DNA of 37,071 nucleotides from JBJFCE01 sp964437825 (GTDB lineage: Bacteria; Bacillota; Clostridia; Lachnospirales; Lachnospiraceae), in assembly GCA_964437825.1 (NCBI GenBank), contig CAYTIH010000024.1, forward strand, positions 1 to 37,071, read 5' to 3'. A program made the position numbers and the translations under genes. The notes under the pieces were generated by a model, which was not told the DNA's origin, did no database searches, and saw nothing but the letters and a program-made list of their open reading frames with translations. Shown piece after piece: positions 23,575 through 33,000 of the stretch. The number at the start of each line of letters is the position of its first letter. Within the stretch, counting starts at the first letter, position 1.

Positions 23575-25137
23575 TCATTCATTCGATAATTTGATGATCA
23601 CGGTTTTGTCGATGATCGTAATGGAACCGCTTTCAGGCCAGACCGGCATCCGTGCTACTTCAGGATCTGCCGATAGCGCCTGCGTCCGCGCCTCATCGGC
23701 TGCGCTGAATTCAAGATGATAATAATTCTGTAAAAAGTGGCTGTAATGCACGGCGCCGGTCATAATATAGCCCTCCGTAAATCCGGTCATGTCCGGCGGA
23801 AGATGAATGGATATGGACGAGAGCTTTTGACCTTCAGGATTCACATGCGGATTGTCATCCAGCGTTCCGATTACGGCAATTTCATCGGCGCCCTTAAGGT
23901 CCTCCAATGTCATGATTACCTGTGCCATATGATCCATGGTGCTCATGGAAGCCTGAACGCTGATGTTCTGTTTCTGATAGCAGATATTGGCAGTCAGAAT
24001 GAAGTTATACAAAATCAGACATGTCAGAATCAGACAGAACCATTGATATATGACGGTAAAAAAAGCTGTTTTCTTAGAAGCCTGATCGTAAAAGATCAGA
24101 AGCAGGACATATACGAAATAGAGTCCTCCGTGCATGAGCATATGGTACGATACATTGGGAGAAATAAAATAAATGGCAAAGCAGCAAAACGGAATCAGGA
24201 CGGCAAATAGGACAGTAAGCAGCAGTCTTGCCGGCGTATGCCACAGCTTGTTTTGAACCAGGTAGAAAACCATGCCGATTGCAAGGAGCAGAAGCATCAG
24301 AATATTCAGGTATGAATATAGATTCATATCGGAAAGAGAGCCTGTGAAAAAGTAGGCGAAATCTGTTATGCACTGCCCCGCTGCCTGAAGCAGACTGACG
24401 GCGGGGGAGGAGGCGCTAAGATCGCTGATTCCCTGATAATCCGCGAAGGTTACATGCTGAAGCTTTTGTAAAACGGCATTCAGAAGGTAATACAGAAGAA
24501 ATCCGATTACGGCGGATAAGAGACATCTGCCCCATTTCAGGAGCAAAGTCTTAACCGGAGCGCAGTCAAACAGCAGCTGCTTCAGACTCCATACTATAAC
24601 CAGCATCATAGCAAATGTAATAAATGCCTGATAACAGCCGAAAGCAAAGGTAATAAGCAGTGCGCCGGGAAGGAAACCCCATTTATGTTTTAACACCAGA
24701 TAGATCGCTGCAGTCATGCACAGCATGGACAGGAAATATCCGTCCGCAGTATACATATAGGCGAAGATGCTGGTGACAGCCGGAAAGGCTGCCAGAAGGC
24801 CGCCAAGCAGGATTCTGGCTGAGGCTTTTTGAAGCTGCAGCAGTTCACAAATCAGGATTGCGGTCACGCCCAGATATAGCAGTGATAATATCCCGTTGAT
24901 CCACGGCAGATCATAATAGGAGCTGATACCGCAGGCAAGCGTTAAAAAACAGCGCCCGAGCGAGATTGTATTCTGGCTGCTATACCAATTGTTTAATCCG
25001 TCCCAGTTTGGCAGATAATTAAAAAATACAAAGGCATGTGCCAGAAGACCGAACAGGAAAACAGATATGAGAATCTGAAGTCTTTCGGTTGTTATCAGCT
25101 TTTTTGTTTTTTCATATAATTGGCCAGGTGTGATCAT
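23575..25137 (-). CDS. GtrII-like membrane glucosyltransferase
   Basis: A 520-residue membrane protein with about ten helices and a ~110-residue C-terminal outer domain. The first loop, YLPNWDGLNNWYSSQNTISL followed by GRCFL, matches the GtrII-family pattern (paired acidic/Asn residues, then GRW/GRC and a helix), which in Shigella-type phages glucosylates O-antigen outside the membrane. GGAG lies 11 bases before ATG 25137. It is the first gene of the - strand run but has a 138-base gap before the next, so it may be separately transcribed. It would take a sugar from a polyprenyl phosphate made by one of the DPM1-like GT2s. Confidence 0.72.
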   Translation of the reverse strand: MITPGQLYEKTKKLITTERLQILISVFLFGLLAHAFVFFNYLPNWDGLNNWYSSQNTISLGRCFLTLACGISSYYDLPWINGILSLLYLGVTAILICELLQLQKASARILLGGLLAAFPAVTSIFAYMYTADGYFLSMLCMTAAIYLVLKHKWGFLPGALLITFAFGCYQAFITFAMMLVIVWSLKQLLFDCAPVKTLLLKWGRCLLSAVIGFLLYYLLNAVLQKLQHVTFADYQGISDLSASSPAVSLLQAAGQCITDFAYFFTGSLSDMNLYSYLNILMLLLLAIGMVFYLVQNKLWHTPARLLLTVLFAVLIPFCCFAIYFISPNVSYHMLMHGGLYFVYVLLLIFYDQASKKTAFFTVIYQWFCLILTCLILYNFILTANICYQKQNISVQASMSTMDHMAQVIMTLEDLKGADEIAVIGTLDDNPHVNPEGQKLSSISIHLPPDMTGFTEGYIMTGAVHYSHFLQNYYHLEFSAADEARTQALSADPEVARMPVWPESGSITIIDKTVIIKLSNE

Positions 25138-25167
25138 AAACAGAAAACTCCGATGATATAATTTGTG

Positions 25168-25200
25168 CCGGAGCGTCTACGCCCATCGCGAATGCTCCGG
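25168..25200. other. 7-bp inverted repeat in the divergent intergenic region
   Basis: CCGGAGC (25168-25174) and GCTCCGG (25194-25200) enclose 19 bases. It lies in the leader of the GtrII-like gene. The 322-base gap 25138-25459 otherwise holds a 24-base tandem repeat and a candidate promoter for the kinase operon, with no supportable gene. Confidence 0.4.
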
Positions 25201-25276
25201 AGTGAAAATGAAAGGCTGAACTGTAACCATAATATGCTGATATTTTACATGATTTATTACGGAAAAGCAATGCTTA

Positions 25277-25348
25277 TGATCCTTGAGAGAGAATATACAT
25301 TGATCCTCGAGAGAGAAGAGCATGTGATCTTTCAGAGCGGATGTCATC
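25277..25348. repeat. Three tandem 24-base imperfect repeats
   Basis: Units at 25277-25300, 25301-25324 and 25325-25348 each begin TGATC(C/T)T; units 1 and 2 share the following GAGAGAGAA. The period is exactly 24. They sit about 110 bases upstream of the kinase start codon and could be repeated protein-binding sites. Confidence 0.5.
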
Positions 25349-25394
25349 GGAAGGGGCCTCATATAAAAAAGACTGTACGAATCTGAGGGTTTGG

Positions 25395-25403
25395 TGATAT
25401 ACT
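25395..25403 (+). promoter_or_regulatory. Candidate extended -10 promoter of the 25460-35931 operon
   Basis: TGATATACT is an extended -10 (TGn plus TATACT, 5 of 6). No good -35 is seen at 17 bases, which extended -10 promoters tolerate. The start codon is 57 bases downstream. Confidence 0.35.
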
Positions 25404-25459
25404 GGACAAGAAATAGTGTGAAAAATAATGAAAGCGAACAATTTGTAAAGGAAAAGGAA

Positions 25460-27403
25460 ATGGATCAGGATCAAACGATTCAGTTATTCGTTCCGGGGCG
25501 TCTGTGTCTTTTTGGCGAGCACAGTGACTGGGCGGGACTTCAAAGGACGATTAATGCGTCTATCGTTCCGGGACAGGCCATTGTCACGGGAATTGAGCAG
25601 GGAATCTATGCGACGGCGCGCAAAAGCGGTCATTTCAGGGTTTACAGCAGGCTTCCGATGTTTGAAAAGGATTCTTTTGAGTGTGAAATGGATCTGCAGA
25701 TGCTGAGAAAGACAGCCAGAGACGGAGGCTTTTTCTCCTATGTGGCAGGCGTAGCTTCCTATATGTCGGAGTGGTATCATGTGGGCGGCGTGGAAATCGA
25801 AATCACGGATATGACACTGCCGATTAAGAGCGGACTTTCATCAAGCGCAGCGATTTGCGTTCTGGTGGCAAGGGCATTCAACGAGCTGTATGGTCTTTCG
25901 CTCAATACGCTTGGAATTATGAATATTGCCTATCTGGGAGAGCAGCGTACGCCGTCCAGATGCGGAAGACTGGATCAGGCGTGTGCGTTTGGAGTGAATC
26001 CGGTCTGCATGACCTTTGACGGCAACGAAATTGAGGTTGAACGTATCCGTGTGAAATCAGAACTGCATTATGTATTTGCGGACTTGATGGCGGGGAAGGA
26101 TACGGTCAAAATTCTGGGGGATCTGAATAAGAGCTATCCTTTTGCACAAACCGGCGCGGACCGGAGTCTGCACAGTGCGCTCGGAGAGGAAAATCAGGAA
26201 ATCATACGCCGGGCGGTTTCGTATATCAACGCCGGGGAAAATGAAAAGCTGGGCGCGTTGATGACGCAGGCACAGCAGCTGTTTGATGAGAAGGTAGCGC
26301 CGTTATGTCCGCAGGAGCTCAAGGCGCCGGTCCTTCACAGCACCTTAAACGATCCTGTGATTCAATCGCTCACATATGGCGGAAAAGGCGTCGGCTCGCA
26401 GGGGGACGGTACGGTACAGTTTCTTGCAAAGGACGATATCTGCCAGAAAAAATTAGTAAAATATCTGGAAGAAGAAAAGGGCATGCGTGCCTATAAGCTG
26501 ACGCTGAAGCCGAAATCCGAGGTAAGAAAGGCTATCATACCCGTCGCCGGCTTTGGTACCAGACTTTATCCGGAAACGAGAGGAATCAAGAAAGAGTTTT
26601 GCCCGGTTGTGGACCGTGACGGGCTTGTAAAACCGGCGATTCTGGTTCTGTTAGAAGAACTTGACGCTATCGAAATGGAGGAAATCTGTCTGGTTTTAAA
26701 TAAAGACGAAAAGCAGGTTTATGAGGATTACTTTTTTAAATCGCTTTCACAGGAGCATTACAGAAAGCTTCCCAGACAGATGCAGGCTTATGAGGATAAG
26801 ATCAGAAGAATCGCGGGCAAGCTGACATTCCGGATTCAGGAGGAGCAGCTCGGATTTGGACATGCGGTATATCAGTGCAAAGAATTTACAGAAGGGGAAC
26901 CTGTCATGCTGCTGCTCGGCGATACGATTTATCAGAGCAATACAGGCATTCCCTGTACGAAGCAGCTGTTAAATGCCTATCATCAGTTCGGGCAATCCAT
27001 GGTGGCGGTACATGCGGTTCCTTTGCAGGATGTGGTGCATTATGGTATTTTTGCAGGAAGCTTTGAGGATAAGGATCAGACCATTCTTCATTTGTCACAG
27101 ATCGCGGAAAAACCCGACTGTGAATATGCAAAAAACTATTTGGCGGTGCCAAGCAGGAAAAGTCCTGAAAATTATTATGCAGCCTTCGGCGCATATATCC
27201 TGACCCATGAGGTGTTTGACAGGCTGACGGAAATGGTAACGCAGGATATCCGTTCCGGAGGGGAAATTCAGTTGACGGATGCATTAATTTATGTGCAGCG
27301 GAAGTATGGAATGATGGGATTTATTCCGGACGGAGAATCCTTTGATATCGGAAATGCACAGGCATATCGATATACGGTCAGTCGCTTTGGGAAAAAGGAC
27401 TGA
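25460..27403 (+). CDS. Bifunctional GHMP sugar kinase / GalU-like nucleotidyltransferase
   Basis: A 647-residue fusion. Residues 1-~350 are a galactokinase-like GHMP kinase: GRLCLFGEHSDW (13-24), LPIKSGLSSSAA (120-131, phosphate loop), GRLDQ with Asp172 as probable base, and GGKGVGSQGDG (307-317). Residues ~356-647 are a UTP-glucose-1-phosphate uridylyltransferase-like domain: IIPVAGFGTRLYP, IKKEFCPVVD, GGEIQLTDALIYV and SFDIGNA near the end. Together it would phosphorylate a free sugar at C1 and attach UMP, a salvage route to a UDP-sugar. ATG 25460 follows AAAGG by 8 bases; the TTG at 25391 is weaker. It leads the operon directly before ugd. Galactose or a uronic acid are candidate substrates; neither is proven. 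Confidence 0.82.
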   Translation: MDQDQTIQLFVPGRLCLFGEHSDWAGLQRTINASIVPGQAIVTGIEQGIYATARKSGHFRVYSRLPMFEKDSFECEMDLQMLRKTARDGGFFSYVAGVASYMSEWYHVGGVEIEITDMTLPIKSGLSSSAAICVLVARAFNELYGLSLNTLGIMNIAYLGEQRTPSRCGRLDQACAFGVNPVCMTFDGNEIEVERIRVKSELHYVFADLMAGKDTVKILGDLNKSYPFAQTGADRSLHSALGEENQEIIRRAVSYINAGENEKLGALMTQAQQLFDEKVAPLCPQELKAPVLHSTLNDPVIQSLTYGGKGVGSQGDGTVQFLAKDDICQKKLVKYLEEEKGMRAYKLTLKPKSEVRKAIIPVAGFGTRLYPETRGIKKEFCPVVDRDGLVKPAILVLLEELDAIEMEEICLVLNKDEKQVYEDYFFKSLSQEHYRKLPRQMQAYEDKIRRIAGKLTFRIQEEQLGFGHAVYQCKEFTEGEPVMLLLGDTIYQSNTGIPCTKQLLNAYHQFGQSMVAVHAVPLQDVVHYGIFAGSFEDKDQTILHLSQIAEKPDCEYAKNYLAVPSRKSPENYYAAFGAYILTHEVFDRLTEMVTQDIRSGGEIQLTDALIYVQRKYGMMGFIPDGESFDIGNAQAYRYTVSRFGKKD

Positions 27404-27436
27404 CGGGTAAATATCAGGAAAAAGGAGACAATATGT

Positions 27437-28678
27437 ATGAAATCAAGTTATAAGATAGCAATTGCAGGAACCGGGTATGTGGGATTGTCCAATGCCGTAT
27501 TATTGTCCCAGCACAACGAAGTAACAGCTGTGGATATCCTTCCGGAAAAGGTGGAGATGATCAACAACAGAAAGTCTCCGATCATTGATAAGGAGATTCA
27601 GGAATATTTAACAAGTCATGAACTGAATCTGAAAGCCACTACGGACGGCGCGCAGGCATATCGTGATGCCGATTTCGTTATTATTTCCACGCCGACCAAT
27701 TATGATCCGGTTAAGAATTACTTTGATACTTCTTCCGTGGAAGCCGTGATTCAGCTGGTGACGGCAAATAACCCGGATGCCGTTATGGTTATTAAATCGA
27801 CGATTCCCGTGGGTTATACCGTTTCGGCAAGAGAAAAATTCAAAACGGAAAATCTTATTTTCAGCCCCGAATTTTTGAGAGAGGGGCGCGCCCTGTATGA
27901 TAACTTGTATCCGTCCCGTATCATTGTGGGGGCGCCGCAGGATAATCCGAGACTTGTGGAGGCAGCGCATACATTTGCGCATCTGCTCCGGCAGGGTGCA
28001 ATCAAAAAGGAGATACCGACTTTATTTACGGATTTGACGGAAGCAGAGGCGGTGAAGCTGTTTGCCAATACCTATCTTGCGCTTAGAGTATCCTTTTTTA
28101 ACGAATTGGATACTTATGCAGAGGTGCGCGGATTAAATTCAAAGCAGATCATCGAAGGCATCTGCTTAGATCCGAGAATCGGTACGCAGTACAATAACCC
28201 GTCGTTTGGCTATGGCGGTTATTGCCTGCCAAAGGATACCAAGCAGCTGCTGGCCAATTTCAATGATGTTCCCAATAATATTATCGGTGCGATTGTGGAT
28301 GCGAACAAAACCAGAAAGGATTTTGTGGCCGAGTCGATTATGGAGAAAGCGGGTTATTATCATCGTGAGACGGGAACGTATGGTTCAAACGGCAGGGAAT
28401 GCCGCGTCGGCGTTTTCCGTCTGACCATGAAAGCCAATTCCGATAATTTCCGTCAAAGCTCCATTCAGGGTGTCATGAAGAGAATTAAGGCAAAGGGCCT
28501 GGAGGTGGTTGTATATGAACCGACCTATAAGGAGGACGATTTCTTTGGAAGCAGAGTGATCCGTGATCTGGATGAATTCAAGAAAATGAGTACGGTTATC
28601 ATTGCAAATCGCTACAGTGAAGAGCTTGCTGATGTGATGGACAAGGTGTATACAAGGGATTTGTATTTCAGAGATTAG
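27437..28678 (+). CDS. ugd: UDP-glucose 6-dehydrogenase
   Basis: A 413-residue nucleotide-sugar dehydrogenase of the short (Gram-positive/E. coli Ugd) type. Visible are the NAD+ motif IAGTGYVG (9-16), STPTNYD (84-90), FSPEFLREG (142-150) and the active-site Cys263 in FGYGGYCLPKDTKQL. It oxidises UDP-glucose to UDP-glucuronate with two NAD+, giving acidity to the glycan directly or after C4 epimerisation. AGGAG lies about 10 bases before ATG 27437. It follows the GalU-like fusion by 33 bases, so substrate production and use are encoded together. A 17-base tandem duplication begins at the stop codon. Confidence 0.9.
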   Translation: MKSSYKIAIAGTGYVGLSNAVLLSQHNEVTAVDILPEKVEMINNRKSPIIDKEIQEYLTSHELNLKATTDGAQAYRDADFVIISTPTNYDPVKNYFDTSSVEAVIQLVTANNPDAVMVIKSTIPVGYTVSAREKFKTENLIFSPEFLREGRALYDNLYPSRIIVGAPQDNPRLVEAAHTFAHLLRQGAIKKEIPTLFTDLTEAEAVKLFANTYLALRVSFFNELDTYAEVRGLNSKQIIEGICLDPRIGTQYNNPSFGYGGYCLPKDTKQLLANFNDVPNNIIGAIVDANKTRKDFVAESIMEKAGYYHRETGTYGSNGRECRVGVFRLTMKANSDNFRQSSIQGVMKRIKAKGLEVVVYEPTYKEDDFFGSRVIRDLDEFKKMSTVIIANRYSEELADVMDKVYTRDLYFRD

Positions 28679-28704
28679 ATTGAAAAAGAGATTAGATTGA
28701 AAAA
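28671..28704. repeat. 17-base perfect tandem duplication at the ugd stop
   Basis: GAGATTAGATTGAAAAA occurs at 28671-28687 and again at 28688-28704. The first copy contains the ugd TAG. It is probably a replication-slippage duplication with no effect on the protein. Confidence 0.75.
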
Positions 28705-28751
28705 TAAGACTGAGCATCAAAGGATACGGCGATATCGCGGCAGGAGTCTTT

Positions 28752-29570
28752 ATGGAAGAAGTACCGGTTTGTGAAATCCTCGGCGTGCCTGTTTGCGTGA
28801 CCAACATGGAACAGATCAAGAGGATATTAAAAGAGAATATCGAAGAACTGCGGGGGAAGTATATCTGTGTATCCAATGTTCATACGACCATAACGGCGTA
28901 TGAAGATCCGGAGTATATGAAGGTGCAGAGGGAGGCGGCGCTTGTCCTTCCCGACGGAAAGCCGTTGTCAATGGTCAGCAGAAAACGCGGATTTGCAAAA
29001 GCAGAGCAGGTGGCGGGACCTGATCTGATGGGCGAAATGTTTGCGGATGCGGAAAAGGATGCGCAATACGGGGAGAATTGCGGACTGAAAGCGGACAAGC
29101 AGAGAAAGCCGCTGAAACATTTCTTTTACGGCGGCTCGCAGGAAACCATAGAAAAGCTTCAAAAGGCATTGCAAGAGAAATATCCGCATTTACAGGTGGA
29201 AGGATATCTTTCACCGCCGTTTCGTCCTTTAACACAAGAGGAGGATGCGCAGGCAGTGCGGCGGATTAACGAATCCGGCGCGGATATTTTGTGGGTAGGA
29301 CTGGGCGCACCCAAACAGGAAAACTGGATGCATGCACATGAAGGAAAAATTCATGCCGTAATGCTGGGCGTCGGGGCGGGCTTTGATTTCCATGCAGGGG
29401 CTGTAAAGCGTGCGCCGAAATGGATGCAGAGCATGTGTCTGGAATGGCTGTACCGTCTGATGCAGGATCCGAAGCGGCTTTTCAAGAGGTACTTTACCAC
29501 GAACTTTAAATTTATCAGACTGGTTCATAAAGAGAATCGAAAACGGAAGAAAGAGAGATTATCATGCTGA
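28752..29570 (+). CDS. WecG/TagA/CpsF family (GT26) glycosyltransferase
   Basis: A 272-residue GT26 enzyme. ILGVPVCVTNMEQ opens the fold, CVSNVHTTI (39-47) replaces the usual T-x-N-x-x-x, LPDGKPLSMVSRKRG (66-80) carries the probable catalytic Asp, VAGPDLM (87-93) follows, and LGAPKQENWM near 182 is the family signature. An insert at ~98-120 (DAEKDAQYGENCGLKADKQR) is longer than in most members. Members add ManNAc, ManNAcA or Glc to an undecaprenyl-PP-linked first sugar on the cytoplasmic face. AGGAG lies 5 bases before ATG 28752. It overlaps fucU by 7 bases. Confidence 0.88.
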   Translation: MEEVPVCEILGVPVCVTNMEQIKRILKENIEELRGKYICVSNVHTTITAYEDPEYMKVQREAALVLPDGKPLSMVSRKRGFAKAEQVAGPDLMGEMFADAEKDAQYGENCGLKADKQRKPLKHFFYGGSQETIEKLQKALQEKYPHLQVEGYLSPPFRPLTQEEDAQAVRRINESGADILWVGLGAPKQENWMHAHEGKIHAVMLGVGAGFDFHAGAVKRAPKWMQSMCLEWLYRLMQDPKRLFKRYFTTNFKFIRLVHKENRKRKKERLSC

Positions 29571-30016
29571 AAGGAATTCCGGAGATTTTATCTCCTGAGC
29601 TGCTGAAAACTTTGTGTGAAATGGGGCATGGCGATATCATTGTGCTGGCTGACGGCAATTTTCCCGCGCAGTCCGTAGGAAAGGATACGAGGGTGATCCG
29701 CTGTGACGGGCACGGAGTGGCGGAGCTTTTGGAAGCTATTTTAAAGGTGATTCCGACCGACACTTATGTGGAGCATCCGGTGAATCTGATGCTGCCGGAG
29801 CCGCAGGACCCTGATCATTTCCCGATTTGGGACAGATTCTATGAGCTGGTAGACAGATATGAGGGAAATGCACGGCAAAAAATCGGATATATCGAGCGCT
29901 TTCAGTTTTACGAGAAATCCAGAAAGGCATATGCGGTCGTTGCAACCGGAGAACAGGCGGTCTATGCCAATGTGATGCTTCAAAAGGGCGTTATTACCTC
30001 TGATATGCTGGGGTAA
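29564..30016 (+). CDS. fucU: L-fucose mutarotase (RbsD/FucU family)
   Basis: A 150-residue protein of family-typical length. EMGHGDIIVLADGNFP (19-34) holds His22 and Asp30 of the active site, CDGHGVAELLEAIL follows, and the C-terminal YIERFQFYEKSRKAYAVVAT plus YANVMLQKGVI are FucU rather than RbsD signatures. It interconverts alpha- and beta-L-fucose; fucokinase uses one anomer. It starts inside the end of the GT26 gene and precedes the Fkp-type gene by 82 bases, so fucose salvage is encoded as a block. A classical fuc catabolic cluster is absent, supporting a biosynthetic role. Confidence 0.9.
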   Translation: MLKGIPEILSPELLKTLCEMGHGDIIVLADGNFPAQSVGKDTRVIRCDGHGVAELLEAILKVIPTDTYVEHPVNLMLPEPQDPDHFPIWDRFYELVDRYEGNARQKIGYIERFQFYEKSRKAYAVVATGEQAVYANVMLQKGVITSDMLG

Positions 30017-30098
30017 ACAAAACGCTGCAGGAATTGCTGATCGCAAATAGGTTGGAAATCATATTATAAATCTGCATCGCTTCGGGACGGATGAAACA

Positions 30099-33000
30099 AT
30101 GAAATCAAAATACAGTAAACTAAAGAATTTATTTTTACGGCAAAGCTATCTGGATTCCTGGGAGGATTATAGCCGCAGCATCCAGAATAAAAATTTTATC
30201 CATTGGGATTATATTATTTTGACGGCCTCCAATGAGGATCAGGCTCAGGTATACAGGCAGCAGATTGCGTTTCGAAAGGAGCGCCGTCTCCTGCCGGAGC
30301 AGACGATATATGCAGTACTGCCCGATCCGGACGGAAAGCGCGTGGGCTCCGGCGGCGCAACTTTAAATGTTCTGCGGTATATTGCCGGACAGGAGGAAAC
30401 TGAGGATTGTTTCAAAAATAAGCGTATTCTCGTGATTCATTCCGGCGGAGACAGTAAGAGAGTGCCGCAGTACAGTGTCTGCGGCAAACTGTTTTCTCCT
30501 GTGCCGAGGGAGCTTCCAAACGGCAGGACTTCCACTCTGTTTGATGAGTTTATGATAGCTATGGCGGGTGTTGCAGGAAGGATACCGGAAGGCATGCTGG
30601 TGCTTTCCGGGGATGTACTTTTGCTGTTTAATCCGCTTCAGATCGACGCCCAGTTTCAGGGAGCGGCTGCGATTTCCATCAAAGAGGATGTTGAGACCGG
30701 TAAGGAGCATGGCGTCTTTTTGAATAACGGTCATGATATGGTGGGAAGATTTCTTCACAAGCAGTCTAAGGAGCAGCTTTACAGGCTCGGCGCTGTCAAT
30801 GACCGGGGCTGCGTGGATCTGGATACGGGAGCGGTGCTTCTTGACAGAGAGCTTCTAAAAGCCTTATTTTCGCTGATTTCCACGGACGGAAGGGTGGACG
30901 CCCGGAAGTTTGATGCTTTTGTGAATGAAAAAGCAAGAATCAGCTTTTACGGGGATTTTCTGTATCCGCTGGCGCAGCAGGCTACCTTGGAGGAGTATTA
31001 TCTGGAGGCTGCAGAGGGAACCTTAAATCAGGAACTGCATGACTGCCGGACACAGATCTGGGAGGCGATTCATAAATTTAGTATGAAGCTGATCTGTCTG
31101 TCGCCGGCCGAGTTTATTCATTTCGGTACGACCACGGAGCTGTTGCAGCTGGTCACAAGCGGCGTGGAGGATTATGAATTCCTGGACTGGAAAAAGCAGG
31201 TGGGAAGCTCTATAATCAGCATGGATGCCGGACAGGAGGAAAAGCAGGCGGGAAGCTTCGTTTTTACGACGGATTCAGGGCCTGAGGAAAAGCCGGCGGA
31301 AGTGAACTTTGCGGCACATAACAGCGTTATTGAGAGTGCTGCGTCTCTTCGGGAAAATGTTTATATCGAAAACAGTTATATCGGCGCGGATGTCATATTG
31401 GGCGAGGGATGTATCATTTCGGGTTTGAAGCTGACAGGATGCGTCGTGCCGCCTGATGTGGTTTTACATGGAATTGAATTAAAAAACGGCAAGTATGTAG
31501 TCAGAGTTTATGCGATAGAGGATAATCCGAAGGGAAAGCTTGAAGAAAACGCCCCGTTTCTGCATACTTCACTGCAGAATCTGGTGCAGGCGCTGCAGGC
31601 AGATCCGGAGGAGCTGTGGCCTCAGGCACAGACCACGGGATATTATCAATGGTTTGCAAAGCTGTATCCGGTTTGCGACTCCATGGAGGAGGCTGTAGCG
31701 GCAGCGTTAACATTGTGCCGTCTGGCAGCAGGCGAAGCGGTATCGGAGGAAAAACGAAGGGCATGGAAATGCGCACAGCGTATGAGTCTGTGTGAAAGCT
31801 TTAATTCGGCAGATACCTCAAAGCTCCTTCCGTGGCAGATCCGGTTAGAAAACCGGATTCTGGTTCAGAATTTTATAGGGCAGGTCAGGAAGCGGACTTA
31901 TTATATGGATGCGCTGTCTGTTTTTGGCGACAGCGGCGTCAGTAAGGAACAGTTTGAGATGCTGATGGCGTATGCGGATACGGCGCCGTTTTCCGATAAA
32001 ATCAGAATTTATTACCATCTGTCAAGATATATGAAGCAGCACACGGGGCTGTATGATTACAGTGCGTTGGAAAGTCTGTGCTTTGATACCATCAAGGATG
32101 AAATATTTGCCCAGGGCAGAAAATCCATACCGGACAGGGATCACTATCGAATCAAAAAGGATGAAGTACGCATAGAACTTCCGGTACGCGTCAACTGGGG
32201 GGGAGGCTGGACGGATACACCGCCCCAGTGCAATGAGCAGGGCGGCGTGGTTCTAAATGCGGCGATCAGCTTAAACGGAATTTATCCCGTACAGGTTACG
32301 ATTCGAAGGCTTCCCGAGATGCATATTGAATTTGAAAGTACGGATATCGGTGTTTCCGGATGTGTGGAAACCGTGGCAGAGATTCAGGACTGTCATAATC
32401 CGTATGACTTTTTTGCACTGCATAAGGCAGCGTTAATCGCCTGTGGTATCATTCCGATCGAAGGAGAGGCCTCGCTAAAGGAAATTCTGGAAAAGCTGGG
32501 AGGCGGAATCTATTTGTCCACGCAGGTGGTCGGAGTACCTAAGGGCTCAGGACTTGGTACCAGCTCCATCCTGTCGGGTGCCTGCGTAAAGGGTATTTTT
32601 GAATTTCTGGACGAGGAGCTAAGCGATGACGCCATTTATGAGATTGTATCCTGCATGGAACAGGTGATGAGTACCGGAGGCGGCTGGCAGGATCAGGTCG
32701 GCGGTCTGACAGGGGGCATCAAATACATTACAACGAGGCCGGGGCTGGGTCAAAATATCAAAGTGGAATATGTCCGGATGCCCGATGAGGCCAAGGCGGA
32801 GCTGCAGAAACGCTTTGCGCTGATTTATACGGGACAGCGCAGACTTGCAAGAAATCTGCTTCGCGACGTCATCGGGAATTACATCGGCGGCAGACCGAAT
32901 TCCGTGGAAGCGCTATACGAAATGAAGCGTGTGGCGGCTCTTATGCGTTTTGAACTGGAACAGGGCAATATTGATGAATTTGCAAAGCTTTTAAACAGGC

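Noticed and set aside
25165..25386. 73-codon + strand frame upstream of the kinase fusion
   Set aside because: It spans the hairpin and the tandem repeats and has no RBS; its repeated ILERE segment comes from the DNA repeat. Kept as a repeat region only.
28671..28704. Tandem 17-mer as a regulatory site for the GT26 gene
   Set aside because: Only two perfect copies at a stop codon, with no promoter nearby; slippage explains it more simply.
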